From MGBC120314 sp051877855 (GTDB taxonomy: Bacteria; Bacillota; Clostridia; Lachnospirales; Lachnospiraceae): 64,000 nt of DNA. The stretch spans positions 35,971-99,970 of the forward strand of contig JBJEJH010000036.1 of the NCBI GenBank assembly GCA_051877855.1, given 5' to 3'. The position numbers were made by a program, and so were the translations under genes. This document shows positions 55,101 through 63,306 of this stretch, piece after piece. Positions within the stretch are counted from its first letter, which is position 1, and each line of letters opens with the position of its first letter. The notes beneath the pieces were generated by a model. That model did not search any database. It had not been told where the DNA came from and was given only the letters and a program-made list of their open reading frames with translations.

Positions 55101-58100
55101 CTTCGGACGCACCTGGATATATCTTGGCAGAATCTCATAGGATTGCTTCGTCAGAGTAAATGTATAATCACTTGGTTTGTAATCTGCCTCTTCAGCCGTT
55201 GACACTTCCACCGTGGCATCATAGGTTCCCACGTTCTTCTGTACATTTCCCACTTTGAGTACAATGGTTTCCTTCGGATCCGGCGGATTATCCTCCGTGA
55301 TCACAACATAAGGATGTTTTTCCGTACCGTCATAGTTATACTTGAAATCCTCCGTGCTGTAGGTTGCAGATGCATCACTGGTCTGTAATGGTATCCATTT
55401 AACCGAAAGCGAATAAGGTTTAATCTGTCCGGACAACTGCAGCATCGCTCCATCCGGGAAACGGTAGTTATAATTATTCATAACCCTGTTAACATCCGTC
55501 TGGGCCACCCACATATGCGACAGTGTGACCGTCGTCGCACCAACCACATGTTCATTGTCAAATTCCGCCTCAAAGTTCAGGCGCAGCTGCTTATCTTGAT
55601 CACAAGGCAGAATTCCGCTGATTTCATAGTACATCTGACCATTTCCCAGATCACTACCGGTCAACAGTCTGTGAAAATCCGAAAATGTTGTGTCTGCTTT
55701 CCTGGAATTATAGGAGCCAAGCACCGTTTTCGTTCCATCGTAGATCTTGGTAAATGGTTTCTTTGCAGCAACCGAAACCTCCACCGGCTGGATTGTGACA
55801 TCTTCCGAACCGACAATACTTGCATAATTCGGATCCGTACTTTGAATATAGTAATATGCCACATTCGGGATAACGGTATGTGTTTCATCCTCTGTAACAT
55901 TTACATCCGTAAAGGTCACCTTTGACGTGTAGATTTTGGCTTCATTCTCATCCGCCAATCCCAGTCTTTCTTCCAATTCCACCGCAGAAATGTCTACAGG
56001 AATCTCTGTCTTACTGTAGTAACCCTTAATCCCTATATTACTTCCCGTACTGTATCGGAAATAGTCGGTATATGTATGGGCTGCTCCGTCATATTTCACG
56101 TTGCCGGAATACGTGTTATAGTATGTCTCACACGGATGTACCTCCAACCTATAGGTACCCTCCGCAATGCCCGTTCTTCCGTTATCCTTACGCTCCACAT
56201 CCACAACACAGCGATAGACATAGATACCTGCATCTTTTCCGGTCGGGAAGAGATAAGTACCGGAGTTGGAGTTTGGAATTTCTTCCATATCGGAAGTTAG
56301 AATACTACTTTCTTCCGGAACTTGTTCTCCCGGCGCATAATACTTAAAATACCACTTATATCCCTTTACCGAACTTCCGGCAGAACCGGATTCTCCCCAG
56401 TTTACCGTAGCGGTCAGCACATTGCTTGCATCATTTTCATACTGATAATAGTATGGATTTGCTTCCACCCACTGTTCCGAAGGCTTACCGGCATTTGTCG
56501 CATCTGCCTCTTCCTGTGTCAGAATACGGGCAGACTTCACTGTCACCGCCGGTTTTGTCACATCGGACACCGCCGTAATTGCCACATAATCTTCAGATTT
56601 CTTTGCCACAATCGGGAATGTCAGTTCCGTGGAAACTGCATGAATCATGCCACTTTGAATTCCTGCAATCACTCCCTCTTTAAGCACCATGCCCGAAAGG
56701 GACTCCGGTGTGCTGCCATCCGTCGGATAATCCTTTAACACATCCTTGGCATCAAACCATCCAAGGAATGTATAGCCACTCGGCTGCATAACTGCATACA
56801 GGTTGAATTTCTCCCCGTAATAACGGTTTCCGGCACCGGAAAGTGTAAGGCCTGTATCCCCTGCATCAGAACTCAGTGCAACCCCACGAATCCGTATTGA
56901 ACTGCTTCTTTCATAATAATATGAAAGATTGATATCATGATAAACCGTAAAGGTATCGCTTGTACTTAAGGTGCGCTGTTCTGTATCATACTCATATTTT
57001 GCAAAAGAAAGACTGAAAATACTTCCCAGATCCGTCAGTTCATAAGATGAAACTGCCGGTGTATCTTCGGACTTGCAATCAGCAACTTTCTGAACCACTG
57101 CAAATGCATCCGTGGTTTCAATCTCATATTCTGTTCCTACTTCCGGTGTGTCCATACCCGCATAGTAATAGGTTCGATCACCCTCCGTGTAAGAAATTCC
57201 CTTCACGTCAGCTTCGTTCTGATACAGAGTAGCCAAAACTTCATTACTATTTATTTTCACAGTAACCGGTGTTCCTGTCATACCGCGAACGGTCTCAAGC
57301 AATTCCGGTTTATAAGTCTTGTTATCATCCTGCAGATAATGAATAATCTCATATTCTACTGCAACCGGCGTCCACTGTGCGATGGCAATTGTATCACAAG
57401 GAGGCATCGTGAAGGTTGCATATCCCGGAGTCGCGCCTTCGGCATCCACATGGACATAGGAATACTTCCCTGCATCCAAATCCGTATAAGTCGTATTTTC
57501 TCCATTGGCTGTCACCTGTTGAAGTTTCCATCCGTTAAACTCATATCCCTTTTTTACAGGATCCTCCAAAGTAATGAGAACACCATAAACTCTCGTTGAA
57601 ACCTCGTCATTGTCAATCTTAGAATTCCGCCTTGAAACCGTCAGTGTGTGACTTGTTCTTGTAAAATACGCATACATATTAACCGGTGTTGTGGTACAAA
57701 ACGCCTTGGATTTATTCTTGACGTTGGTTTCATCGTACACAAAACCTTCCCTCTCATACAGGGACGGATTCATATAGAATTCGATAAAGGTCATGCTGTA
57801 ATTTGGCTGCTTTGCCATTACAAGCTGACCATCGATATACCACTCGGTGCGAAGTCCTGCAATGGTGGTTGTATTGCCCATTTCATTGATATAATCCACA
57901 TTGACGGACTTAGTAATTGTCTCACATCCGCTTCCTTCAATACTCGCAGAATTATCCACAGTCTCCGGTGTCAATTGTTCTCCGGAATAACATGTACGAT
58001 CGGTCCATGTAAATGAATTCACATTCTCCAGTGTAATCCATTCTGCTTCCTGATATGCTTTTGGGAGCTTATAGTATACGTAATCCCAGTTTTCAACCGG

Positions 58101-61100
58101 ATTCTTCTCCCGGCGTCCATAGATATTCGTTGGTCCGGTAATATTGAATGCGTGTACCGGTGTGGTATAATCTGCATCCATATACCATGCAATATGATAC
58201 CCCTCCGGTGCAGTAAATGTATTACATATAAATTCCGTTATTTCCTCATTGTAACTGTAATTATCGTGTGGACTGCCGGAACAGCTCTGTCCATCATAAT
58301 GGAAGGTGATATAGTAATCGTTGTAGACATCATAATAATATGCCAGGAAATTATGGGTTGTAAGATCTGTAATGTTTCCTGTAAGTGTTTCTCCATCATT
58401 ATACAGTGCAGCCGTTGAATTCGCACGTTCTACCACTCTGCCGGATGTAGGACGATTACCTTCTGCCATAAAATAATCACGACCTACATGTGCATACGCA
58501 TACAAAGGCAAACTATTATAACTAAAGGAGAGCCGGTTTCCATTGTAGAATTGATTTCTTTCATCAATCGCATACAGATTACCGTCACTTATTCCATCCA
58601 CCACATACAGATAAAAGGTTGCATCTCCTTCCACAAGAGTTCCCCCCGGATTGCCGGCATTCTCATTTACATTTTCATATGCACGGTAATGCAGGGAAAC
58701 CGGAACAAATCCGGCACGCAGTTTTTCCTTTCCCTCTGCATCCAGCGCATACGTATATTGAAATCCTGTCTCACTGTTTGCACTTAAATATTGACTTCCC
58801 GGATATCTTTCCTCCCCGGTTCCGATAGTCGTACCGTTTGTCTCAAAGACATCACACTTATTGGCAACACAGACCTGATACTGCGTCTTATCATCCGTAA
58901 CTGCTGCCAATGCCGGATATTCCGTTTCCGAAACCATCATAGCTTTAGGTTGTCCAGTATTCTTCTCTTCATAAGTAAGCTTCAGATAATAATGCTTGTC
59001 CGTCTCCTGGGCGGAATAATATACATTTGTATAACTTCTGGAATTGTTCATATCCACGTTCGACGGTTCCGTTCCATCGGGATAGGTTCCAATCGTCAAC
59101 ACAAGTGCCGGTGCCTCATTCAACTCCGTATAGTTCACATACTGTTTACTTGGACTATGTCCGCTGCTCGGTAGCCAGTAATAACTCGTATAGGAAACAA
59201 CATAATTACCGGTTCTAAAATCAGTCTGTGCTGTTGTTCCGTTAATAATTGTACCATTTTCATTCGCATCGGATTTACCGTCAAAGTAGTACAACGGATC
59301 CACCAGATAACCGGTTCCCCATTTCTGCGTAATGGTACGGTATGCGAATATTTCATCACCGGATGATGTCAGTTCATGATAACGCACAACCGCCGTATGT
59401 TCTTTTCGGACAAGATTCAAACGAAGTGTCGTTACATTGGTATAGACATTGTTCTCAATGATATTCTCGGTGATCACAGCCTCTAACAATTCGTGATTTG
59501 GATCTCCATCGCCATTACAAAGATCATTCAAAGGATTATGTTCATATAACTTATAGTTTGTCACACCCTTTGCTAAATCATCCACCGAAATATAGATACA
59601 GTCCTCTTCTTGTTCTTCCTCAGCCGGCATTGTATCCACAATCTTAACCTTCTGTCCTGCCTGAGCATATCGCTCATAAGTCATCTTCTTTTCATAGGTT
59701 CCTGTAGCCTGCTTCAAGGTCACATCTTTTGTAGTACCATCATCTAAGGTTACGCTCTTCGTCACATCCGACAGGGTCTCGATATAGACCTCAATATTAT
59801 ACTTTGCCAGTTCCTTCGATGCATATTCACGGGTAATCGATACATCACCATCCGGCATTGTCGTCGGTCTTTCTCCACAGCTCCAGTCCACAAAATCTGC
59901 CAGATAATATTTGTCCTTGGAGGTCACCCCCTCCCCGGTCGGCCAGCGTTTTGTCCAATTCTTGGAATGTGTACCGCCATCTTCCATCGGCTCATATCCA
60001 AATGTCTCAAAATAAGTTGCTTTGTAGGAACCATCACTGCCATCGCCGGTAAGTTCCCCATCCTCCGGCGCAAATTGGTATCCATAAGGCAAAATCCAGC
60101 TGGCATTGTCATTCTCCCTCCCGCCGGTTCCATCAAAATAGGAACCAAAGAGGTGAACGTTGTTCTCTCTGGCATCCTTATACACATCCATCGTCAGTGT
60201 ATGAATATTGCGTGTGTAATAGAAACAGATATAGGTAGGACCGTTCTGATAACCACTTCCGGCTTCTGTAAGTTCCTCACCCGTCAGTTTCTTCTGAACC
60301 GTTCCTGATTCCGATGTATGATTTCCATCAATCAGGGTATCAAATGCTTCATCACCCTCCGTCGTAACCGGATTCCCATAACTTATCTGCACTGCCACCG
60401 GTGTAAATCCGGTAAAGCTGCGTGCTACAACCGAGGTTGTCCCTGCCGGAACAACCATCGGTTCTTCAATATCTGCCAAAAGGTTTTCCCCATAACTTGC
60501 ATTAATTTCCTCCGTCAGAGTATCATCCTTGGAGAATGTCTTAGCAAGATAATTGTTGGATGCATTTCCCACGGACTGGTCCAGATCCTGCATATAATAA
60601 ACAATATAGTATTTCACCTGTTCGGCTTTGAAGGAACCTGTAACCTTCAGGTTGTTATTGGGCATCGTCGCCGGTGCCTGTCCTGCATCTCCCCAGTTCC
60701 ATCCCACAAAGGAATATCCCACAGCCTTTGGTTTTTCAAGTTCCGTCACAGTCTGTCCGTAATAATACTCCTGTGTCTCTATCTGCGGCTGTGCTGCGGT
60801 ATCTGTATAGGTATAGGTAATCCTATATTTTTCCAGATTATAATACAGGCAAATTTCCTGATTATCCTCTGTAATCCTGTAATTCTCCGCATAATCTGCG
60901 ATTTCCTCCGGCATATTGGTCAGCGTATAACCGGTCTTTCCCATCTGAATTTCCGCTTTGTTATATGCAATCTCTGTTCCGTATGCTACAGTAAAGCTTG
61001 CAACTAAATCCGGATCCTCCACATAAGCAACGGATACACTGCGATTTCCACCCTCATCGGTTGTCTCTGTCAACTGCTGATAGAAATAGCGAACCTTGTA

Positions 61101-62144
61101 GCTTACCTTCGCATCCGTCCATCCGGCAACCAGTGTATCATTGGCATTAACCACGTAGGTTCCATCTACGGCATAGATTCCGGTTCCACCAACCCAGTTG
61201 GTAAAGCCATATCCGGCACGAACAAAGTTATTGGAAGGAAGTTCCACAGGTTCATCCTTTAGCTTCAGGATTGCAGGCATCTCTCCGGTAACCGTTCCTG
61301 CTAAAGCTTCCTCCACCCCTTTATCAAAGATAATTTTATATACCGTAATTGGTGTTGAACGATACCGAACATTTCCTGCGGTATCTTTGACACATACGTA
61401 GTAATAACCATATTCTGTGATATCCTCGGATATGCTGTAGGAAGTAGGGGCTTTATCTGCATCTTTTGGTATACTCTTCCAATTAGTGCTACTAACCGTA
61501 AGAATATCATCATCCCCTAAGGGTGTCTCCCGCCTTACAAGGGCATAGGAAGCAAGTCCGATTGTATCATGAAATTCCATCGCAACAGCAACCTTTGTAT
61601 GATCCTGTGCCATGGTCGCATTCACAGAATATATCGTCGGATACTCATCCGCCGCCACTGCAGTTACAACAATTTCTTCCGGTTTTGACATCCCCGTTGT
61701 CAATAGCTTCAAAGTTGCTCTGGAAAGAGAATCCTGAATACTTGCAAATGCATTTGCCTCGGTATTTATTGTCCAATCCGACGCCATATATCCGGTCTTA
61801 CTCGTCATCCTCATATCCACGGACTGTCCCTGTAACAAAACAATCGACTGTGTTGTTGTATCATCCGCATCTTCCGAGTCTATGATATAACAATTCTCCA
61901 CACCATTCCCCGACACCAGAGTTATCTTTGCTGTATAGCGTGGAGCAATTTTTTCAGAAGGGTCACTTTCCTCATAGTTCTGCTTTTCTCCTTCCCCGTA
62001 CTGTGGAAGTACCTGTATCGTCGCAGAATATCCGTACTGCTTCGTAGCAGAATCCTCCAGTATTTTATCTAAAAAGCTGTGGGAGGTTTCCCCATCCTGT
62101 GTCACATAGGTATCAACGGGATCCTCGTCATACATGAGTTTCAC
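46155..62144 (-). CDS. Giant YDG/MBG- and InlB-repeat surface protein, 5' end missing
   Basis: Uninterrupted frame of 5,329 codons for a repetitive cell-surface protein (predicted adhesin). The first 1,600 or so residues hold InlB B-repeat-like (Flg_new) modules such as KAVGYSFVGWNWGD and KKGYEFNGWKL. From about residue 2,100 to 4,960 lie arrays of YDG/MBG-type beta modules, with at least fourteen copies of a KVYDGT-like motif. An acidic Glu/Thr-rich stretch and a folded domain follow, then two C-terminal membrane helices separated by an acidic run (DDDDEDDD). There is no LPXTG anchor. The frame has no signal peptide or ribosome binding site; it begins at a GTG two codons after a TAG, so the real 5' part is missing, probably displaced by the adjoining mobile DNA. 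Confidence 0.85.
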   Translation of the reverse strand: MKLMYDEDPVDTYVTQDGETSHSFLDKILEDSATKQYGYSATIQVLPQYGEGEKQNYEESDPSEKIAPRYTAKITLVSGNGVENCYIIDSEDADDTTTQSIVLLQGQSVDMRMTSKTGYMASDWTINTEANAFASIQDSLSRATLKLLTTGMSKPEEIVVTAVAADEYPTIYSVNATMAQDHTKVAVAMEFHDTIGLASYALVRRETPLGDDDILTVSSTNWKSIPKDADKAPTSYSISEDITEYGYYYVCVKDTAGNVRYRSTPITVYKIIFDKGVEEALAGTVTGEMPAILKLKDEPVELPSNNFVRAGYGFTNWVGGTGIYAVDGTYVVNANDTLVAGWTDAKVSYKVRYFYQQLTETTDEGGNRSVSVAYVEDPDLVASFTVAYGTEIAYNKAEIQMGKTGYTLTNMPEEIADYAENYRITEDNQEICLYYNLEKYRITYTYTDTAAQPQIETQEYYYGQTVTELEKPKAVGYSFVGWNWGDAGQAPATMPNNNLKVTGSFKAEQVKYYIVYYMQDLDQSVGNASNNYLAKTFSKDDTLTEEINASYGENLLADIEEPMVVPAGTTSVVARSFTGFTPVAVQISYGNPVTTEGDEAFDTLIDGNHTSESGTVQKKLTGEELTEAGSGYQNGPTYICFYYTRNIHTLTMDVYKDARENNVHLFGSYFDGTGGRENDNASWILPYGYQFAPEDGELTGDGSDGSYKATYFETFGYEPMEDGGTHSKNWTKRWPTGEGVTSKDKYYLADFVDWSCGERPTTMPDGDVSITREYASKELAKYNIEVYIETLSDVTKSVTLDDGTTKDVTLKQATGTYEKKMTYERYAQAGQKVKIVDTMPAEEEQEEDCIYISVDDLAKGVTNYKLYEHNPLNDLCNGDGDPNHELLEAVITENIIENNVYTNVTTLRLNLVRKEHTAVVRYHELTSSGDEIFAYRTITQKWGTGYLVDPLYYFDGKSDANENGTIINGTTAQTDFRTGNYVVSYTSYYWLPSSGHSPSKQYVNYTELNEAPALVLTIGTYPDGTEPSNVDMNNSRSYTNVYYSAQETDKHYYLKLTYEEKNTGQPKAMMVSETEYPALAAVTDDKTQYQVCVANKCDVFETNGTTIGTGEERYPGSQYLSANSETGFQYTYALDAEGKEKLRAGFVPVSLHYRAYENVNENAGNPGGTLVEGDATFYLYVVDGISDGNLYAIDERNQFYNGNRLSFSYNSLPLYAYAHVGRDYFMAEGNRPTSGRVVERANSTAALYNDGETLTGNITDLTTHNFLAYYYDVYNDYYITFHYDGQSCSGSPHDNYSYNEEITEFICNTFTAPEGYHIAWYMDADYTTPVHAFNITGPTNIYGRREKNPVENWDYVYYKLPKAYQEAEWITLENVNSFTWTDRTCYSGEQLTPETVDNSASIEGSGCETITKSVNVDYINEMGNTTTIAGLRTEWYIDGQLVMAKQPNYSMTFIEFYMNPSLYEREGFVYDETNVKNKSKAFCTTTPVNMYAYFTRTSHTLTVSRRNSKIDNDEVSTRVYGVLITLEDPVKKGYEFNGWKLQQVTANGENTTYTDLDAGKYSYVHVDAEGATPGYATFTMPPCDTIAIAQWTPVAVEYEIIHYLQDDNKTYKPELLETVRGMTGTPVTVKINSNEVLATLYQNEADVKGISYTEGDRTYYYAGMDTPEVGTEYEIETTDAFAVVQKVADCKSEDTPAVSSYELTDLGSIFSLSFAKYEYDTEQRTLSTSDTFTVYHDINLSYYYERSSSIRIRGVALSSDAGDTGLTLSGAGNRYYGEKFNLYAVMQPSGYTFLGWFDAKDVLKDYPTDGSTPESLSGMVLKEGVIAGIQSGMIHAVSTELTFPIVAKKSEDYVAITAVSDVTKPAVTVKSARILTQEEADATNAGKPSEQWVEANPYYYQYENDASNVLTATVNWGESGSAGSSVKGYKWYFKYYAPGEQVPEESSILTSDMEEIPNSNSGTYLFPTGKDAGIYVYRCVVDVERKDNGRTGIAEGTYRLEVHPCETYYNTYSGNVKYDGAAHTYTDYFRYSTGSNIGIKGYYSKTEIPVDISAVELEERLGLADENEAKIYTSKVTFTDVNVTEDETHTVIPNVAYYYIQSTDPNYASIVGSEDVTIQPVEVSVAAKKPFTKIYDGTKTVLGSYNSRKADTTFSDFHRLLTGSDLGNGQMYYEISGILPCDQDKQLRLNFEAEFDNEHVVGATTVTLSHMWVAQTDVNRVMNNYNYRFPDGAMLQLSGQIKPYSLSVKWIPLQTSDASATYSTEDFKYNYDGTEKHPYVVITEDNPPDPKETIVLKVGNVQKNVGTYDATVEVSTAEEADYKPSDYTFTLTKQSYEILPRYIQVRPKDVTKVYNGSEQTMVKNETVDEFRFFTKEKAEDEWIEYDSLPTGETFSVSSDRTGKNVGTYTVTAKDIVILNNQNKNINDNYDISYGSGNLTIIPCPVIVNGISAEDKNYDKTDAATLSFENVQFSRLKTVYNGTTHDFDILREGENAVSEPGLYASDSLELDTGKVTGKFEDVKAGNDKTVHLTIDNSTANANGSGGALKGVSKDNYRLVTGDSQQTTTASILAGTELTVSVSDCTYVYGEQPAYIDYSLSYTGFMEGDTASGSVSNHATFIIKKMNDNGTYTEVAEDGTSADMKTLPAGEYAIFLKEKEDGTVYGLQSDDYTIKWDKEPATLTVRKRPVRIVAKNDAPEISKEYDNTKDVLSADKTAIKENSSFVYYTFEKTLDTSIQEIAASGIVNGDEVTLGSFTALYNSKDVETADKVNITNAVLDGAKAGNYELCNTSFDLKGKITAKALTIKINDTTTTYGNPAPEYTYTLDGVVESEEDTIADAVKAAMHPVCEYTNEAGNAKRVVGTYVIKADDTDGFINGNCYQNPNYNITFQSGTLTVEKRVVYYKADDQSIIYQKDPLPTYTGNFLADDEDALDDGWVYGENVAGVDRSLLVQLYTDENCLNAVEGNNYTFSFKCWENADKTVEVSSTTPADDYDIEPVNVEGQLFAKNYEFKKACGTLRVNKYYLRVYNVEVLGKIYDGTTTVDANHLLTANGRYGNYDYEGIKFTFYKRDGSEEKSFTTMTTEEKESLDISAKYQSAGVGDNKWVNVTIKLKPDSYLDKRYILLTGDTKEEAKEALGRDDISEVTQTLATAFIIGANGERIETAIQPRPLTLYPTDEQIRYGEILTVTDDADKMNTPNYSVVVDRKPAVGASGDAAAIGFVEDEGLSTIGFTLGQSIYATNLTDGRPDSESGTPYTAGSDVGYYAINISTSTPQGVSGNYDVGYEKGLLTVVQNHFPAPTITWDTTDIGTINWTAVAQIGNVDVADYEVSLYRDGTPVNSVTVSSDTLSYDFSSQMHENAGEYTVKVRAIASTTNNESYKNVAKEGEFGTSAGKYAAKVTVQFDETAGSDTAAATTKTKTATITDAVSKPSSYIMIAGEKDIPIAYEWGRLGADAGSTTEYRTGYEIDTCTVSSDDLSLGTATDNSALGKYSNTVFLAENHESASDLTVTLKLKAREATLNADVVETHTPSVTEIMYGYAGDSVVYRMNPQHSDDPATEYIYTYEWSIKRGLTTYSKTAVPSGVDAGSVSWNEQIFRLPEGFPAYYATYKMVCTVTATRKDNGESVTVSPSADLRITKAVLDASAINLTVSDWIYGADRTGKITASKVNTAIGDLTLYYKKNTEADTAWRTALPTDVGTYDVKAVSAANDNCESVTSEIKQFTIAGATLETPSNLTMTASDTAPYGLVKWDEVIGPKENDGATDDSKSSIDVQYEVTLKYKETDASEAVQLGGMVTTGETQYDFTDRITMKGTYYVYVKAVVKPRDNQDFDDQDTTNCADSGVAEYSAFITIGAEISSNGTETTEPVGFTKVYDGSDGLTMTVTYADTSGNVQYQWYKNGNNPIDGATENAYTIYYVEENANYVCKITPDGGNPVYTKSVYAKITPRPVTIKTNSKEKVYDGTPLTDTTWELSYTGNIQGVPVALGLGDTVTCSVTGTATYVADTSAKNNTYENLVVKHGEKVVYQKDGTNNNYALTEDLGTLTIKKRPITITADSTSENEWVYDGATHSKNSYTCTAYGENPAQGLAGGDVIASVIITGEIQDAGEVANIPSNCVIRKGDIQTGENVTANYAINYVNGLLKVTQKQASITLSGNMNKTYDGGLVSDPQQRPASSEGAESAQGAFYEKTGDGTVSFMYYTKDANGNYVERTGGAPKDAGTYYVKAFTAETTNYKAASSDYLQFTIGKREVTLTADNANSVYGQPLATFGYTQSPSNQILEDDLAGLNIQLRTTATSTAPAGIYPITIDYTENANYDIDTQNGTYTITNAQLSVQAADVTKEYDGQSYGIAVDVQANAVAGDANNIKIYYSTTELTADNYQRDGSTNELKYAYVNRNGTTVSDYTVYYYVTCDSYDGVAGSAKVLITPKALTIVAGSASAEYNPNQPLTNNTYTIEGGTSLVPGDKITDITITGSQDIIGSSRNVASNAVIHNQNGAGDDVTGCYAITYQPGTLAVGLALQEITAQDLTIEYDGAIHNMSEILATTTGDSTLVYTATKDGVAAQEIRDPGILFITITAPGNDRYAEAQKHVKLTITPREITIAADSDHKVYDGTVLTKQAYVFKEGSLAQTDEMTVTYKAGGAITQVGEVDNEIDTITIMRDGVDVTESCYDIDVEKGELSVEKRSIMIRAKDKTKVYDGTPLTCEEQPLAEDMYDLSEGSLAPGETITSLDFAGSIVEAGSIDNVVRQAVIVNGLNEDVTSNYNITYVNGKLTITRLDARIQLSGKMDKTYDGKAVMDPVPADTNPLEDVASYTRTGDGEVSVKYYKKTGNDYTELEAGAPVVAGTYYVKAFTGETLQYNAAESAYMEFTIAKRALEITAAGEHKVYDGKELTFVGRDFAPALYSVTAGSLVQGDTIKGMTFAGSITNAGSAKNEILDTLIENAEGENVSASYDISYVAGELTVEAALEEEPAEEENPTEEEETQEENEETTSENTTAESTEGFESGDSDVPARNENIVPGDHGGILIVSTDTSDRDQDNHIDSRKCFRVFLSDKEGVARSVLSDEEWGLYQRGGRIEIRLMIRRLPDVDESENLVAFLDEFIENSDAVLRSYIDLALEKKVLESDWERIFETRNEIPVTILIPEELRNAGEELYLIRQEPDGYSLMQDMDTDPDTITIFTENFEDGYALIAVVDEKIAADAGKDADVDTTPVEDHESCFWHWIILLMLLLSVAITLFYWKTEDEDNDEVDDGEVVDDDDEDDDSDKPRKIRRKGYGIFVVGFNGIGIICVILGCCKWDLPLAVISILLSAVVDTTKNQEKRTDKKEK
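47280..55760. repeat. Array of YDG/MBG-type coding repeats
   Basis: Recurrent modules of about 75-100 codons inside the giant gene, each opening with a strand like ITIAADSDHKVYDGT and ending near a YDISYVNGELTV-like strand. They are diverged at DNA level, so recent copying is not obvious, but this is a region prone to recombination and assembly collapse. Confidence 0.75.
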
Positions 62145-62228
62145 GTTCTAAAGGATAATTCTAGGACACACAACAATTTATCAATACAACCGGCTTATCT
62201 GTAAAAACGATGAAAGGACAAAAATGCT
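62145..62228. other. Probable junction between the giant gene and mobile DNA
   Basis: The coding frame of the giant protein ends upstream at a TAG (62148-62150). The next 80 bases are AT-rich and noncoding, and gene direction, base composition and gene type all change here. I see no attachment-site repeat, as the element's other end is outside the window. Confidence 0.45.
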
Positions 62229-62468
62229 ATGAAACTTATATATGCTACATATAACCAATACTGCAATAGTATTGATATAACCACCTTTGATAATATGATT
62301 TTGCGCATTGACTGTAATAAGGCAGAGGATGGTTTAAAGACCACACCAAATTCACAATGTGCATTGAATGCTCTTGCGATTGATGAACCTATGGAGTATG
62401 CACGCTTAGTGTTGGATGGAGAAATGCAAGCTTGGGTTGATGCAGAAGATAGTTTAGAAGTGTGGTAA
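62229..62468 (+). CDS. DUF6061-like small protein
   Basis: A 79-residue cytosolic protein (MKLIYATYNQYCNSIDITTFDN..., ending in EDSLEVW) of a type that recurs on accessory elements of gut Clostridia and that I recall as DUF6061. Function unknown. AAAGGA lies eleven bases upstream of the ATG. It is the first gene beyond the giant protein gene, in opposite orientation. Confidence 0.6.
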   Translation: MKLIYATYNQYCNSIDITTFDNMILRIDCNKAEDGLKTTPNSQCALNALAIDEPMEYARLVLDGEMQAWVDAEDSLEVW

Positions 62469-62621
62469 ATCAATCGTGAAAATTTTAGATGAATTAAGGA
62501 TGAATATGTGGTAGAATAACCCATATGGTAGCTTTGTTCAAGAGGTTATCAAATCGGAATTTGCAGTGTTCAGCACTATTTCACAGAAGAACTCAAGAAT
62601 TTATTACTGGAGGATGGATAA

Positions 62622-63191
62622 ATGATATCTGGATTTATTATAATGGCACTACCTTTTATTTCAATAATTAGCGCAATAGCATATTTGCCGTTTGCTTTAT
62701 ATATTACAAAGCGTTTAGGTAAGCAACCATTTTTGTATCATCTTGTTCGGTTTGCTTTTATTGGATACTTATTGTCATTAATATATCTTACGCTACTGTG
62801 GTATTACCCGGATATCACTTTTCAACCTGAATATTATTTTCTGAATCTAAAACCTTTTATTTGGGTACGAGAAGTCTATGATATGGGGATAAAGAAAATG
62901 TATGAACAATTAATTCTTAATGTGGGAATGTTTATTCCGTATGGTTTGTTATTACCAATGGCAATAAAGAATGCTCGTAATTTTAGAATTGTGTCCTTAA
63001 TCGTGTTATTTTCAACAATTGGAATAGAGGTAATACAATATTTTATGGGACGAAGTGCAGATATTGACGATGTAATAATGAATTTTTTGGGAGGGATAAT
63101 AGGTTTCGTATTATTCATCATTATAAATAAACTATTCAAAAATAAAGGATTTTGGAAAGGAATTACTAATAATGGGATGGCTTCTGATTAA
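62622..63191 (+). CDS. VanZ-family membrane protein
   Basis: A 189-residue protein with about five membrane helices and the VanZ pattern: LNLKPFIWVREV, LILNVGMFIPYGLLLP, and the closing STIGIEVIQYFMGRSADIDDVIMNFLGGIIGF. VanZ-like proteins give low-level teicoplanin or other glycopeptide/lipopeptide tolerance in some strains, but many are of unknown role. GGAGG lies eight bases upstream of the ATG. The gene is AT-rich, unlike those left of 62144, which suggests transfer. The 153 bases before it hold only a doubtful decayed coding fragment. Confidence 0.88.
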   Translation: MISGFIIMALPFISIISAIAYLPFALYITKRLGKQPFLYHLVRFAFIGYLLSLIYLTLLWYYPDITFQPEYYFLNLKPFIWVREVYDMGIKKMYEQLILNVGMFIPYGLLLPMAIKNARNFRIVSLIVLFSTIGIEVIQYFMGRSADIDDVIMNFLGGIIGFVLFIIINKLFKNKGFWKGITNNGMASD

Positions 63192-63258
63192 TGTGTGAGT
63201 ATAGTCTACTATTTGACAACTTCCAGTTTGTCAAAGCAACGGAACCCCTATTTTATTA

Positions 63259-63302
63259 TACTCCCACAAGCAATTTTACATCTGCCTGTGGGAGTATTTT
63301 TA
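63259..63302 (+). terminator. Terminator after the VanZ-like gene
   Basis: An eight-to-ten-bp stem (CTCCCACA at 63261-63268 with TGTGGGAG at 63287-63294, extended by T-A pairs) is followed by a T-rich run on the plus strand. It also separates this gene from the converging gene at 63307. Confidence 0.75.
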
Positions 63303-63306
63303 TGCC

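Noticed and set aside
46155..62144. Many plus-strand open frames of 60-180 codons opposite the giant gene
   Set aside because: They lie in the antisense frames of a repetitive gene with biased codon use, have no ribosome binding sites and give protein sequences without family features.
62469..62621. Decayed coding fragment between the DUF6061-like and VanZ-like genes
   Set aside because: Short stretches read in frame but with stops, and no family match could be recognised.
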